From NCBI GenBank assembly GCA_030144725.1, contig JASKMD010000013.1:2318322-2382321 (forward strand): a DNA stretch of 64,000 nt, read 5' to 3'. Shown one piece after another: positions 27,268 to 37,315 of this stretch. The notes below the pieces were generated by a model. That model made no database searches. It was not told the DNA's origin and was given only the letters and a program-made list of their open reading frames with translations. Position 1 is the stretch's first letter. The number at the start of each line of letters is the position of its first letter. The position numbers and the translations under genes are program-made. Origin of the DNA: Haematococcus lacustris. Lineage: Eukaryota > Chlorophyta > Chlorophyceae > Chlamydomonadales > Haematococcaceae.

Positions 27268-27362
27268 TTCCACCTACACTATTGCCTGACCCCTGTGACA
27301 GGGCTACAGCCTAGAGTTGGCATGACATGCATGCACTAATTGGAAGCTGATGACAGCTCAAA
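27268..27362 (-). mobile_element. Diverged solo relic of the Fanzor-like 3' end
   Basis: Reading the minus strand, this stretch matches the start of the conserved 3' segment (agctgtcatcagcttacaat ... catgcaggtcatgccaact ... caggcaatagtgtaggtgg) with scattered substitutions. No RuvC-III coding part is attached. It is an older or internally deleted copy in the same orientation as copy C nearby. Confidence 0.55.
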
Positions 27363-27535
27363 GGTGTCACCTCAGCCCGTAACTGTACCTGATCCAGATG
27401 CCCACTACCAAATAGGCATGCACGTCATGATCTTCAAGCATGTCCTGAGCTAGTTGCAATTGGGATGCCTAGAATCTAGGCTATACCTGTGGAGCAGTTC
27501 AAGCAGCTGTCCACTGCTATGCTGAGCCTGGCCAG

Positions 27536-27796
27536 GCCCCCGTGTCCCTCACTAGGGCCTCCATTTGAGCCGGATCAGTATACCTACTAGCAGCCACTAG
27601 CGGGATTATACTAGTGGGCAATAGTGACCCGACTCAAACAGTGTTATTGGGCTGTGTGGAGAAAACCCAGTGCACATGGCACATGAGCCCGCCTACCACC
27701 TACACTATTGCCTGACCCGAGGGTTATCGTGTAGAGTTGGTATGACCTGCATGCACTAATTGTAAGCTGATGACAGCTCAACAAAGGGGGCACACA
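27536..27796 (-). mobile_element. Conserved 3' end of Fanzor-like element, copy C
   Basis: Inverted copy of the 3' segment. The hairpin arms are at about 27572-27583 (tttgagccggat) and 27634-27645 (acccgactcaaa). The loop is longer than in copies A and B because of an extra gggattatactagtgggcaa-like stretch. The boundary after the GGGGG run matches that of copies A and B. Confidence 0.6.
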
Positions 27797-28128
27797 TTAC
27801 TGTGCCTCAGCAGGCTGCTGCTGCTGCTGCTGGGCCTTTGGTGGCTTGTCTCGCAGCCGCTTGTAGCCCAGGCCTGGGTACTCCTTGCCCTTGGCTGGCA
27901 GAGCTCCCTGGTCTGGCCAGTAGCACAGCTCCAGCGGCCGCCACTTGCTCTCCCCAATGCGCTGCATGTTGAGCGCTGCATTGCATTGTGGTGCTGGCTT
28001 GGCTTTGGCAGCCTTGCCTTTGCCTTTGCCCTTAGTGGGCTCAGCTGCCGGCTCAGCCTTGGTGCGCTTGCTGCGCTTGGCTGGCTGGGGAGTGCTGGGC
28101 CCTGGCTCTGAGGCTGCTGTCGGTGCCG
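27797..28128 (-). pseudogene. Fanzor-like copy C, catalytic segment deleted
   Basis: The minus-strand frame ends at TAA (27799-27797) and matches the last 120 codons of copies A and B, with the Lys/Ala linker and the NAALNMQRIGESKWRPLELC tail. Between linker and tail, KPAPQ joins directly to CNAALN. The eight residues PGRWLDRD, including the RuvC-III catalytic Asp, are missing through a net 24-bp in-frame deletion. The 5' side breaks off at 28128 in the CACCGACAGCAGCC segment and passes into unrelated sequence. It is a dead fragment. Confidence 0.6.
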
Positions 28129-28197
28129 GATGTCAGCGACCTCAAGTTCCTGCCGGACACCGCCTCCCTGGCCAGCAAGTTCAAGGGCTGTCTGCAG
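28121..28197 (+). CDS. Orphan exon-like segment next to copy C
   Basis: The plus strand reads VPDVSDLKFLPDTASLASKF and KGCLQ, followed by a donor CTGCAG|GTGCCC at 28197. Composition is protein-like. Its 5' side touches the copy C breakpoint, so copy C may have landed in or beside an exon of an unidentified gene. No neighbouring exon was found. Confidence 0.3.
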
Positions 28198-28527
28198 GTG
28201 CCCAGGCCAGGGCCCAAGCAGCTGGCCAGCACAGCGCCTTAAGAGCAGGTCGCCAGCACAGGTCATGCGGCTGCTGCTTGCCCTCCCCGATGCATAGATG
28301 TCCCGGACCCTTGGTGAGATGGAAGGGCTGGCAGGCACTGAATGGGCAGGCTAGGTCCAGGCTCCGAGGCTGCACCATGGGCAACTTGGCTGCATGGGAC
28401 CTGTGGGCAGTGACATGGGGATTTGCTGTCCTGAAGATGATCCTTCCTAGCAATTATTTGCTGTCCCTGTAATGCTGTCTCTTGGTACACGCTTTTGCGA
28501 TAAAAGGTCACTTGATCCGCGAGCACC

Positions 28528-28824
28528 CGCTTGTTGCGGTCAGCCTGGAGCAAGCGGTTTGGGGCGCCAGTGCGGGGGCTCATGTGGTGCCCTTGGCTGG
28601 CCCAGGCCACCCCTGGGGACCTTGGCAAATGGGTGGACAGGGACTGCAACGCAGCCCTCAACCTCCAGCGGGCAGGGGAGAGCAAGTGGCGCCCACTGGA
28701 GCTGTGCAGGTGGCCACACCGAGCAAGGCTTACTACCAAGGGCAAGGAGCACCCGGCATTGGGCTTCAAGAAGCTGCGAGACCGAGCCCCCAAGGCCCAA
28801 GCCCAGCAGCCTGTAGCACAGTAG
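28528..28824 (+). CDS. TnpB/Fanzor-like protein, C-terminal part (copy D, divergent)
   Basis: The frame encodes RLLRSAWSKRF, RGLMWCP, KWVDRDCNAALNLQRAG and WRPLELCRWP, ending in TAG at 28824. It aligns to copies A and B but has no Lys/Ala linker (only about 13 residues join WCP to KWVDRD), carries many substitutions, and lacks the shared 3' hairpin segment. The catalytic Asp of the RuvC-III motif is kept. The compact WCP-to-DRD spacing is closer to canonical TnpB/Fanzor proteins, so this may be a separate, older subfamily. The first two RuvC motifs are absent. Confidence 0.5.
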   Translation, partial: RLLRSAWSKRFGAPVRGLMWCPWLAQATPGDLGKWVDRDCNAALNLQRAGESKWRPLELCRWPHRARLTTKGKEHPALGFKKLRDRAPKAQAQQPVAQ

Positions 28825-28839
28825 CATGTGTGCACCGCG

Positions 28840-29670
28840 CAATGCTGAAGCTGTTGCTTACATCAGAGCATGTGTTTCATGCCAACATAGATTTCCCGGC
28901 CTTCGCAAGTGGGTTGGGGTAGTGAATCAGGTATTGGTGCCGGATGCTTGCTGCATGCAAACAGTTTGGATGACAGATGACACAGCCCCTGCCTTGTAGT
29001 AATAGTAGGGGAATAATGTGCTGACCTGCCCATCTTCGTTCTGACCTGCCCTGCATGGCTGACCTGCCCTGTAGTAATAGTAGGGGAATAATGTGCTGAC
29101 CTGCCCATATTCGTTCGTCCCCACATACCCGCCTCATCACTGTTCTGCTCCTGCTGCCATCGCCTTTGCTGGACTAGTTTGCTGAAGCTCGCGCGACACG
29201 CAACCGCAGCTTTGTTGTAGCGATCGGCTCGTCCTGGCATGTCCACGGCATGCCATCTGTCAATTGGCCGCAGTATCTGATCATAGCGACCCGAGAAATC
29301 ACAACCTACGTTTTCCCAACCTCACGAAGTGGCAGGAGTAAAGAGCAAGTCTCACTTCCGTTTAAGTGGTTGCCCTGAGTGTCGCCCTCCCAGGAATTGC
29401 GTGCTGTACCACCAGGTGAACTCGGGTAGGCCGTGAGGTGAGCCCGGATCAGGGCATGGACGACGTCTCCCTTTGAAATGGACGACATGTGGAGGCCTAT
29501 GTAGCACAGCGGGCGCATATGGCCATGTACGCTGAGACAAACGGCCTACAAGTGGGTTATCCCCGTACATTCCGCATCCGGTCACGCCATGCGGGCCCCG
29601 CGGTAGACCTGCGTCCTAAACTTCGTTCTGAACATGGATTCAGGGCGGCGCTGAGCAAGACACAGGCGCA
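28840..29670. other. Between copy D and IFT52; tandem duplication, no gene
   Basis: 28997-29050 and 29071-29125 are near-identical copies (tagtaatagtaggggaataa, then gtgctgacctgcccat). The rest is presumed 5' flank of IFT52, whose first exon and start codon were not resolved; candidate ATGs lie at about 29524 and 29634. Confidence 0.45.
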
Positions 29671-30274
29671 GATGGTGGGCGTGTGCTTCTATCCGGATGC
29701 AAGGGCGAGACCCACACAGCTAAGCAGGGCTTCAAGCAGCTGTTCAGACGGCTCCGTTCCATGTTTAAGCCAGAGCGCCTGGACAACAAGGAAGACTTCA
29801 CCCTAGATAACCTGAAGCAAGCAGCCATCCTGGTGTTTGGCTGCCCTAGAGAATGCTTTACCAAGGCCGACTTTGAGGTGCTGAAGAAGTATGTCGCCCA
29901 GGGCGGCTCCGTCCTGGTGCTGCTGCAAGAGGGAGGGGAAACAAAACTGGGCACCAACATCAACTACTGGCTGGAAGAGTATGGACTCAGCTTCAACAGC
30001 GATGCAGTGGTGCGCACCACCCACTTCAAGTACTTGCACCCCAAGGAAGTGCTCATCTCAGACGGCATCCTGAACAGAGGCGTGCTTGCAGCCATTGGGA
30101 AGAGCCCTGGGTCGGAGCTGGATGAGGATTTCCGAGCAGCCAAGGCCCGGGCCGCGTTTGACGGCACCGGTCTAGACTTTGTGTACCCTCACGGCTCCAC
30201 GCTGTCAGTGCTGAAGCCCGCCATCCCTGTGCTGAGCAGCGGGAGGATAGCATACCCCATGAACAGACCTCTAG
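29671..30274 (+). CDS. IFT52: IFT52 (BLD1-type) intraflagellar transport protein, N-terminal exon
   Basis: One long exon encodes about 200 residues: VLLSGCKGETHTAKQGFKQL, LRRLRSM-like basic helix, AAILVFGCPRE, KYVAQGGSVLVLLQEGGE, NINYWLEEYGLSFNSDAVVR, YLHPKEVLISDGILNR, and FVYPHG with VPVLSSGRIAYPMNRPL. This is the GIFT (GldG/IFT52) domain of IFT52, a core IFT-B subunit needed to build flagella. The exon starts near CAG|ATGGTGGG, with the true N-terminus in an upstream exon. It ends at CTAG|GTGTGG (30275) in phase 1. The remaining exons should lie to the right but are lost in the gap and GGGGGT arrays, so the gene is incomplete in this assembly. Confidence 0.85.
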
Positions 30275-30716
30275 GTGTGGGTGGCTGACAGGGCGCAGGT
30301 GGTTGAGGTGGGCTCAAGTCATTTAGGAGGGGAAGAGAGTAGGGCAGGACAGGCGTAGGCCAGGGTGATTAGGCCAGGATGGGAGTGGCTGTGCAAGGAC
30401 AGCATGTCAAGCAGGCGGGTGCAGGTGCGGCAGCATAGGTGGGGCACAGCTGCCAGCACCCACCTGGGTCAGCAGGGCATGGTGCTAGGGGGTGCGTGAG
30501 GCCCTGCCACCAACCCCAGGTCAGGCAGGGAGGGTGCAGGGTCAGGTGCTGCAGCCTGATGGAGTGAGGCCTTAGGGAGCAGGCACTGCAAGCTGCAGGA
30601 GTTCAATGGTCACAGTGACAGTGACCTACAGTGGCATGAACAGTGGTGAGGGGGAGGTGGGGGGGCACTAGCGGGCAGCCTTGGCCACCTCTCCATCTGT
30701 CCCTGCTCTCCTCCAT
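30275..30716 (+). other. IFT52 intron or 3' sequence up to the gap
   Basis: Begins with the IFT52 donor. It contains several aggcagg/gtgcaggt words but no further IFT52 exon that I can recognise. Confidence 0.4.
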
Positions 30717-31216
30717 NNNNNNNNNNNNNNNNNNNNNNNNNNNNNNNNNNNNNNNNNNNNNNNNNNNNNNNNNNNNNNNNNNNNNNNNNNNNNNNNNNNN
30801 NNNNNNNNNNNNNNNNNNNNNNNNNNNNNNNNNNNNNNNNNNNNNNNNNNNNNNNNNNNNNNNNNNNNNNNNNNNNNNNNNNNNNNNNNNNNNNNNNNNN
30901 NNNNNNNNNNNNNNNNNNNNNNNNNNNNNNNNNNNNNNNNNNNNNNNNNNNNNNNNNNNNNNNNNNNNNNNNNNNNNNNNNNNNNNNNNNNNNNNNNNNN
31001 NNNNNNNNNNNNNNNNNNNNNNNNNNNNNNNNNNNNNNNNNNNNNNNNNNNNNNNNNNNNNNNNNNNNNNNNNNNNNNNNNNNNNNNNNNNNNNNNNNNN
31101 NNNNNNNNNNNNNNNNNNNNNNNNNNNNNNNNNNNNNNNNNNNNNNNNNNNNNNNNNNNNNNNNNNNNNNNNNNNNNNNNNNNNNNNNNNNNNNNNNNNN
31201 NNNNNNNNNNNNNNNN
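30717..31216. other. Assembly gap (500 N)
   Basis: Exactly 500 undetermined bases, a common placeholder length, next to a GGGGGT array. The true size and content are unknown. Confidence 1.
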
Positions 31217-32160
31217 TGGCGGTGGGGGTGGGGGTGGGGGCGGGGGTGGGGGTGAGTGTGGGGGTGGGGGTGAGTGTGGGTGTGGGTGTGGGTGTGGGGG
31301 TGGGGGTGGGGGTGGGGGTGGCGGTGGGGGTGGGGGTGGGGGCGGGGGCGGGGGCGGGGGCGGGGGCGGGGGTGGGGGTGGGGGTGGGGGTGGGGGTGGG
31401 GGTGGGGGTGGGGGTGGGGGTGGGGGTGGGGGTGGGGGTGGGGGTGGGGGTGGGGGTGGGGGTGGGGGTGGGGGTGGGGGTGGGGGTGGGGGTGGGGGTG
31501 GGGGTGGGGGTGGGGGTGGGGGTGGGGGTGGGGGTGGGGGTGGGGGTGGGGGTGGGGGTGGGGGTGGGGGTGGGGGTGGGGGTGGGGGTGGGGGTGGGGG
31601 TGGGGGTGGGGGTGGGGGTGGGGGTGGGGGTGGGGGTGGGGGTGGGGGTGGGGGTGGGGGTGGGGGTGGGGGTGGGGGTGGGGGTGGGGGTGGGGGTGGG
31701 GGTGGGGGTGGGGGTGGGGGTGGGGGTGGGGGTGGGGGTGGGGGTGGGGGTGGGGGTGGGGGTGGGGGTGGGGGTGGGGGTGGGGGTGGGGGTGGGGGTG
31801 GGGGTGAGGGTGGGGGTGGGGGTGGGGGTGGGGGTGGGGGTGGGGGTGGGGGTGGGGGTGGCGGTGGCGGTGGTGATGGCGGTGGCGGTGGAGTAGGGGG
31901 TGGCGGGTGGCGGTGGGAGTGGGGTTGGCGGTGGCGGTGGCGGTGGAGTAGGGGGTGGGGGTGGCGGTGGGGGTGGCGGTGGCGGTGGCAAAGGGGGTGG
32001 AGGTGGTGGTGGGGGTGGGGGTGGGGGTGGAGGTGCAGGTGGGGGTGGGGGTGGGGTTGGCGGTGGCGGTGGCGGTGGAGTAGGGGGTGGGGGTGGAGGT
32101 GGGGGTGTCGGTGGCGGAGGCAATTGGAGAGGAGGAGGAGGTGGGGGTGGGTGAGGGGGT
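31217..32160. repeat. GGGGGT (GGTGGG) hexamer array with variants
   Basis: Degenerate at both ends (gtgagtgtgg, ggcgggggc, ggtggcggtgg) and pure from about 31373 to 31860. Gly/Val/Trp or Pro/Thr/His frames crossing it and the gap are artefacts. Confidence 0.97.
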
Positions 32161-32263
32161 GGAGGTGGGGGTGGGTGACAAGGCAACAGGGCAACAAGGC
32201 AACGGGTGACAAGGCAACAGGTGACAAGGCAACAAGGCAATAGGGGTGGAGGTGGGGGGGGGT
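32161..32263. repeat. AAGGCAACAGGTGAC minisatellite
   Basis: About five units of gtgacaaggcaacagg, with internal aaggcaac repeats, sit between two GGGGGT arrays. A similar gtgacaagg motif recurs at 34960-35160. Confidence 0.8.
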
Positions 32264-32329
32264 GTGGAGGTGGGAGAGGGCGACAAGGCAACTGGAGTGG
32301 AGGAGGAGGTGGGGGTGGGTGAGGGGGTG

Positions 32330-32790
32330 GAGGTGGGGGTGGGGGTGGGGGTGGGGGTGGGGGTGGGGGTGGGGGTGGGGGTGGGGGTGGGGGTGGGGGT
32401 GGGGGTGGGGGTGGGGGTGGCGGTGGGGGTGGGGGTGGGGGTGGGGGTGGGGGTGGGGGTGGGGGTGGGGGTGGGGGTGGCGGGTGGCGGTGGCGGTGGG
32501 GGTGGGGGTGGCGGTGGGGGTGGGGGTGGGGGTGGGGGTGGGGGTGGGGGTGGGGGTGGGGGTGGGGGTGGGGGTGGGGGTGGGGGTGGGGGTGGGGGTG
32601 GGGGTGGGGGTGGGGGTGGGGGTGGGGGTGGGGGTGGGGGTGGGGGTGGGGGTGGGGGTGGCGGTGGTGGTGGGGGTGGCGGTGGTGGTGGGGGTGTCGG
32701 TGGGGGTGGGTGTGGCGGCAGGGGTGGGGGTGGCGGCGGGGGTGGGAGTGGGGGTGGGGGTGGAGGAGGTGAAGGAGGTGTAGGTAATTG
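32330..32790. repeat. Second GGGGGT array
   Basis: GTGGGG units with occasional ggtggcgg variants, continuing to about 32765. Confidence 0.96.
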
Positions 32791-33603
32791 TGAGGGGAGG
32801 GGGAAGAAGGTTGGAACCAAAGCGGAAGCGTGGCCAGGAGAGAAGGCTCCGTCGATCTTGGGTGAGGGTGTTAGGAGGAGAAGGATGTGGGGGAGGGGGT
32901 GGGGGAGGGGGAGGGGGAGGGGTGGTGGTGGGGGGGGGGTGGGGGGGATGGGGGATGGGGGAAGGTGTAGATGAATTTGGGTGGGGGAGGGTGTTGGGAA
33001 GACGCCGACGCCTGCGAGAGGAGGGGGGACTTAGACCTACATTGAAAAGGATAGGACCTGTATTAGGTCTTTGAGGTGGACGTTGGGCGGAAGGTGTGGG
33101 GGAAGGTGAGCGAGCTCTTCGTGTACCAATGGGTGATAGGAGAGGGATAGGCTCTTGGGAAGTGGGTGGTGTAGAAGGGAGGGTGTGGAACGAGGGAGGG
33201 TGGGTAAGGCCTAGGGTAATCCAGGTGTTGTTGTCCCAGCTCCGCAGAGGGTTCAGAATGTCACAACGATCAAGGAGGTGTTCGAAGTCAAGGGAGTAGG
33301 ATTGGTCGTGAAAGGCTGAGAGGGTAGAGTTGACCCGGGACCTGTGGTCTTCAGGAGGGAGGTGGGTAGGGTGAAGGAGGTGGGCATTCCGTCTCCGGAG
33401 GGCGGTGAGGGTAACATCTTGCCAGGAGGTGTGGTTGGGGTTGTCAGCCGGTTGAGGTCGAAGGTTGACTGAGAAGATAACCCTGATGAGGAGTTGGCCA
33501 GAATTGGATGTCACTTGGGTGGTGACCAAGCCATAGTGGGGACCTGGGGTTTCTCTCGTCCCCTTGGTCCAGATCCATGATGGCGAGGGAGGAGGACAGG
33601 TGA
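32790..33603 (-). CDS. Hypothetical minus-strand ORF, Pro-rich C-terminus
   Basis: The minus frame has non-repetitive coding-like sequence over about 33600-33150 ([20 protein letters not shown], then [40 protein letters not shown]). It then becomes Ser/Pro-rich and runs into the GGGGGT array. The structured part has ordinary composition and could be a real domain or part of a retroelement ORF. A Pro-rich frame on the same strand ends nearby at 33511 in a different phase, so a frameshift or intron is possible. No family recognised. Confidence 0.3.
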
Positions 33604-34940
33604 GGTAAGTGGAATGAGCCGGGGGGGAGAGGGGGGAAGGGGTGGAAAGAGGGTTTGGGGGGGTGGTGTTGGTTTGGGAGGGAGCCCTAGAAGACCGTTG
33701 GCGAGATGCATGATGGGGTGGCGGCCTCGAAGGACGGGGTGGGGGGAGAGGGGAGTTGGTTGGGGCTCCTGGGGGAGAAGGGGGAGAAGGTGGAGGGGTA
33801 GTGGAGTTGGAGAAGGGCCTACTGTGTGGTCGTGGTGGTAAAGGGGAGGGGGGAGTGGTGAGAGGGAAGGAGGTGTTTGGGGGAAGGGAGGTGTTGGAGG
33901 GGAGGGATGTGGGGGGGGGGTGAGGGTTGTGGGTAAGAGTAGGGGGGATTGGTGAGGGGCGTGAGGGGAGAGGGTCTGGGATAGGGGGGGGGGAGGCAAG
34001 CGAGGGGGGGGGATGGGCAGGCGAGGGGGAGTGGCGATGGGAGGGGGGGGTAGGGTTGGTGTTTTGGGGAGAGGTGGCTGTTGGGTGGCGGGGGATGGGT
34101 GGCCGTGATGGGGCTGGAGGAGTGGGTCTGAGGCAGGGAAGGGGAAGGGTGGCGGTAGGGTGATTGGCTGAAGATAGCCTTGTTGTGGCAGAAGAGGGGT
34201 GCCTTTGGTGGGAAGGGGTGCCTGTAGGGGTGCCTGTAGGGTCGTGGGGGGTGGGGGGCCTTGAGGGGATGGGAGAGGGGTGGCTGCGGTGGGGGTGAAG
34301 AGGGGTGGTTGTGGTGTGGTTAGGGATGGGTAGGCGTGATGGGGAGGTTAAGGGATGGCTGTTGGCGGGATGGGAAGGGGTGGAGGAGGGCTGGCTAGGG
34401 GGGGGGGTGTCGGGGTAGGAGATGGGTGACTGTGGCGGGTGGGGGGGGGGGTGTCTGTAGAGTGGTTGGGAAGGGGAAGCCTTGACGGGGAGGGGGGGTC
34501 TTGGTGGTTTGGGGAGTGAGGAGGGGTGGTTGAGAGATGGGGGGGGAGGTTTATGGTGGCAGGAGAGTGGTCGGGAAAGGTTGGGCTTTGGGGTGAAAGA
34601 GGGTTGCTAATTGGGTGGTAGGTTGGGTGGTTGATTGGGGAGGGGAGAGTGGTGGTCGAAGGGGGGTGGTAGGGGTGTGGGGTGTGGGAGATGTGTACAG
34701 GGCTCGAGGTAGGAAGGGGGTCAGGAGTAGGGGAGAGGTGGTTGGGGGTGTGGGACGGGGTGTGGAACAGGGGAGAGGTGAGCAACGGAGGTGGAGGGTG
34801 AAGGAGGGAGAGGACAGGGAAATGAAGGGCATTAGGGGAGAGTAGGGCAGGCGGGAGGGAAGAAGGGTAAAAGATGGTGAAGGAGGGGTGGATGAGGTTG
34901 GGTAGTGAGAGGAGGCGAGGTCCAGTGGGGCTCATGGAGT
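33604..34940. repeat. G-rich (plus strand) low-complexity tract
   Basis: About 1.3 kb of irregular GGGGG/GGTGG-rich DNA with strong strand asymmetry and no regular period. Minus frames are Pro/Ser/His-rich and not believable proteins. Confidence 0.7.
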
Positions 34941-34944
34941 CGAG

Positions 34945-35150
34945 AATATACCAGTACAGGACAAGGTGACAAGGTACAGAATATACCAGTACAGGAATAT
35001 ACCAGTAAGGTACAGGAATATACCAGTAAGGTACAGGAATATACCAGTAAGGTACAGTAAGATATAATATACCAGTAAGGTACAGTAAGGTATACCAGTA
35101 AGGTACAGGAATATACCAGTAAGGTACAGAATATACCAGTACAGGACAAG
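34945..35150. repeat. About 21-bp minisatellite (AATATACCAGTAAGGTACAGG)
   Basis: Eight to nine units with indel variants; some are cut to taccagtaaggtacagtaagg. It is flanked on both sides by acaaggtgacaaggt. Confidence 0.9.
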
Positions 35151-35164
35151 GTGACAAGGTGACT

Positions 35165-36150
35165 ACATCACAACAACAAGGTGACGACACAACAACATAA
35201 CAACTTGACTACGTAACAACAACACGACAGCAACATGGCGTTTGACTGGGCTAGGCCGGGCATGAAGAGGGTGGTTGTATGGCTGCAGGCCCCTGGCTGC
35301 ACCTCCGCACTAAAGCTCCCCACTCTGGCTGTCGCTTTATCATTGATGCCTAGCTGCCCCTGCCCCATAACATTAAACGCATGCCTGCTGGCACCACTCT
35401 GGTTACCGCTCCTGGATGCGGCCATATCTTGGCAGCTCCTGGGCTGCGCTGCCTTGCCGCGCGTCTTGGCTGCTCCCCTTGGCTGCGGCTTATGGGGGCT
35501 GCTCCTTGCTGCTGTTTTATGCTGCTCCTGGGTAGTGGGGTAGGGGAGGGAAAGGTGGGGTAGGCATGGCTGTAGTCTCGACCAGTCTGTCATGGTAGGG
35601 GGTACTGATGTCATGCCATGTACTGATGTTAGCCGGCTGTTGTTGAGTGTTGAGGGAAGACGGACGACAGTATGGCTGTTTGACCTGCACCGAATACAAG
35701 GCGTGGCAACGGTTTGGCTGCGTAATGGTGGGGGGCTAGCCACTCACCACTTGCTCTATGCTACTCCATTGCTGGATCCTTGTTGGCTGATGCTCTACGC
35801 CGTTCCCGTCTTGCTTCCAATCACCCAGCCATGCTACCCCTGTCATGTTCCAGCTGTCTTTAACTGAAAGCAATCATAGGCCAGCCAAGGCCCAGCAAGC
35901 AGATGAACAAGGACATGCATGACTACAGTTGGGCAGGCTGTGAAGTCCTGGCTGCTTGCGTTCTCTTGCCCCACCATGGCTGCTGGCTCCTGGCTGCACC
36001 TCCTGGCAGCGCCTCCTCTCTTGGCCGCTGCTGATGGCTGCTAATGTGGGGAAAGGAAAGCTGTTGTTGTGCTGAAGTGTTCAACACCAAGACAAGGGAC
36101 ATCAAGAGAAGGGTGTACGCAAGAGCGTTGCTTGGACTCACCTAGTCGGG
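35165..36150. other. No gene recognised
   Basis: AACAACAAGGTGAC repeats occur at 35165-35235. A hydrophobic plus frame at 35235-35543 and an overlapping minus frame (35743-35168) both lack domains. Unique intergenic DNA by default. Confidence 0.35.
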
Positions 36151-36155
36151 CAGAG

Positions 36156-36742
36156 GCGGGGCGGGGCGGGGCGGGGCGGGGCGGGGCGGGGCGGGGCGGG
36201 GCGGGGCGGGGCGGGGCGGGGCGGGGCGGGGCGGGGCGGGGCGGGGCGGGGCGGGGCGGGGCGGGGCGGGGCGGGGCGGGGCGGGGCGGGGCGGGGCGGG
36301 GCGGGGCGGGGCGGGGCGGGGCGGGGCGGGGCGGGGCGGGGCGGGGCGGGGCGGGGCGGGGCGGGGCGGGGCGGGGCGGGGCGGGGCGGGGCGGGGCGGG
36401 GCGGGGCGGGGCGGGGCGGGGCGGGGCGGGGCGGGGCGGGGCGGGGCGGGGCGGGGCGGGGCGGGGCGGGGCGGGGCGGGGCGGGGCGGGGCGGGGCGGG
36501 GCGGGGCGGGGCGGGGCGGGGCGGGGCGGGGCGGGGCGGGGCGGGGCGGGGCGGGGCGGGGCGGGGCGGGGCGGGGCGGGGCGGGGCGGGGCGGGGCGGG
36601 GCGGGGCGGGGCGGGGCGGGGCGGGGCGGGGCGGGGCGGGGCGGGGCGGGGCGGGGCGGGGCGGGGCGGGGCGGGGCGGGGCGGGGCGGGGCGGGGCGGG
36701 GCGGGGCGGGGCGGGGCGGGGCGGGGCGGGGCGGGGCGGGGC
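36156..36742. repeat. (GGGGC)n array, about 117 units
   Basis: 587 bp of perfect GGGGC pentamers, in the same orientation as the arrays at 2.5 and 5.3 kb. No flanking exons could be paired across it. Confidence 0.98.
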
Positions 36743-36889
36743 ATGCAGCTGCAGGGCCAGCAACTGATGTAGCAATATGATCAGTCACGGATGCAGCTGC
36801 AGGACCAGCCGGGGTCAAGTTTTGCTCCAGCGTTGTGTGTTTACACTTTTGTACATACATCGGTTTGGCATGCCCTGTGATTCGTTTTT

Positions 36890-37065
36890 GTAACTCAGGC
36901 GATTGTTCTTGACTGTGCTCGCATGAGTTTGGATGCCGAGGTTTGAGCCGCCATTGCACTCAGCACACTGCAAAATACAAAAAGTACAAGTTGCACCGCA
37001 TAGCTGACACAGTCTTCTATCCAGGAATGTGTGACATATAGATTGAAACCACATGAATGAGACGC
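36890..37065 (-). mobile_element. Dispersed repeat with Cys-cluster ORF, copy 1
   Basis: The minus strand matches 51209-51370 (plus) over about 160 bp, starting at CGACGCCGC. It encodes FLDRRLCQLCGATC, FCILQCAEC and GGSNLGIQTHA, with five cysteines in CxxC-type pairs, suggesting a zinc-binding tail of a mobile-element protein. No more of the element is recognisable. Confidence 0.5.
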
Positions 37066-37315
37066 GGCGTCGTTTTAATTACCGGGGTTAGGTTCTCTAT
37101 TAGTTGGCACCGGCTGACCAAGATTCACATCCAATGGCATGGCATGGTTGCGGTGGTGGCATTTAGGTCCAGCTGTGGCTTATTGCTCACGTGGGATAGG
37201 TGATAGGCTATATATCCTACCACATCACGTAAATGCGAAAACATATGCATGCACTAGTCGCGATTCACCAACGCGCCTCGAGGCTGGCGGCAGCATGCCT
37301 TAATAGCCTCAGGCA

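Noticed and set aside
30603..33529. Poly-Pro, poly-Gly or Thr-Pro ORFs running through the N gap
   Set aside because: Products of the GGGGGT array and unknown bases.
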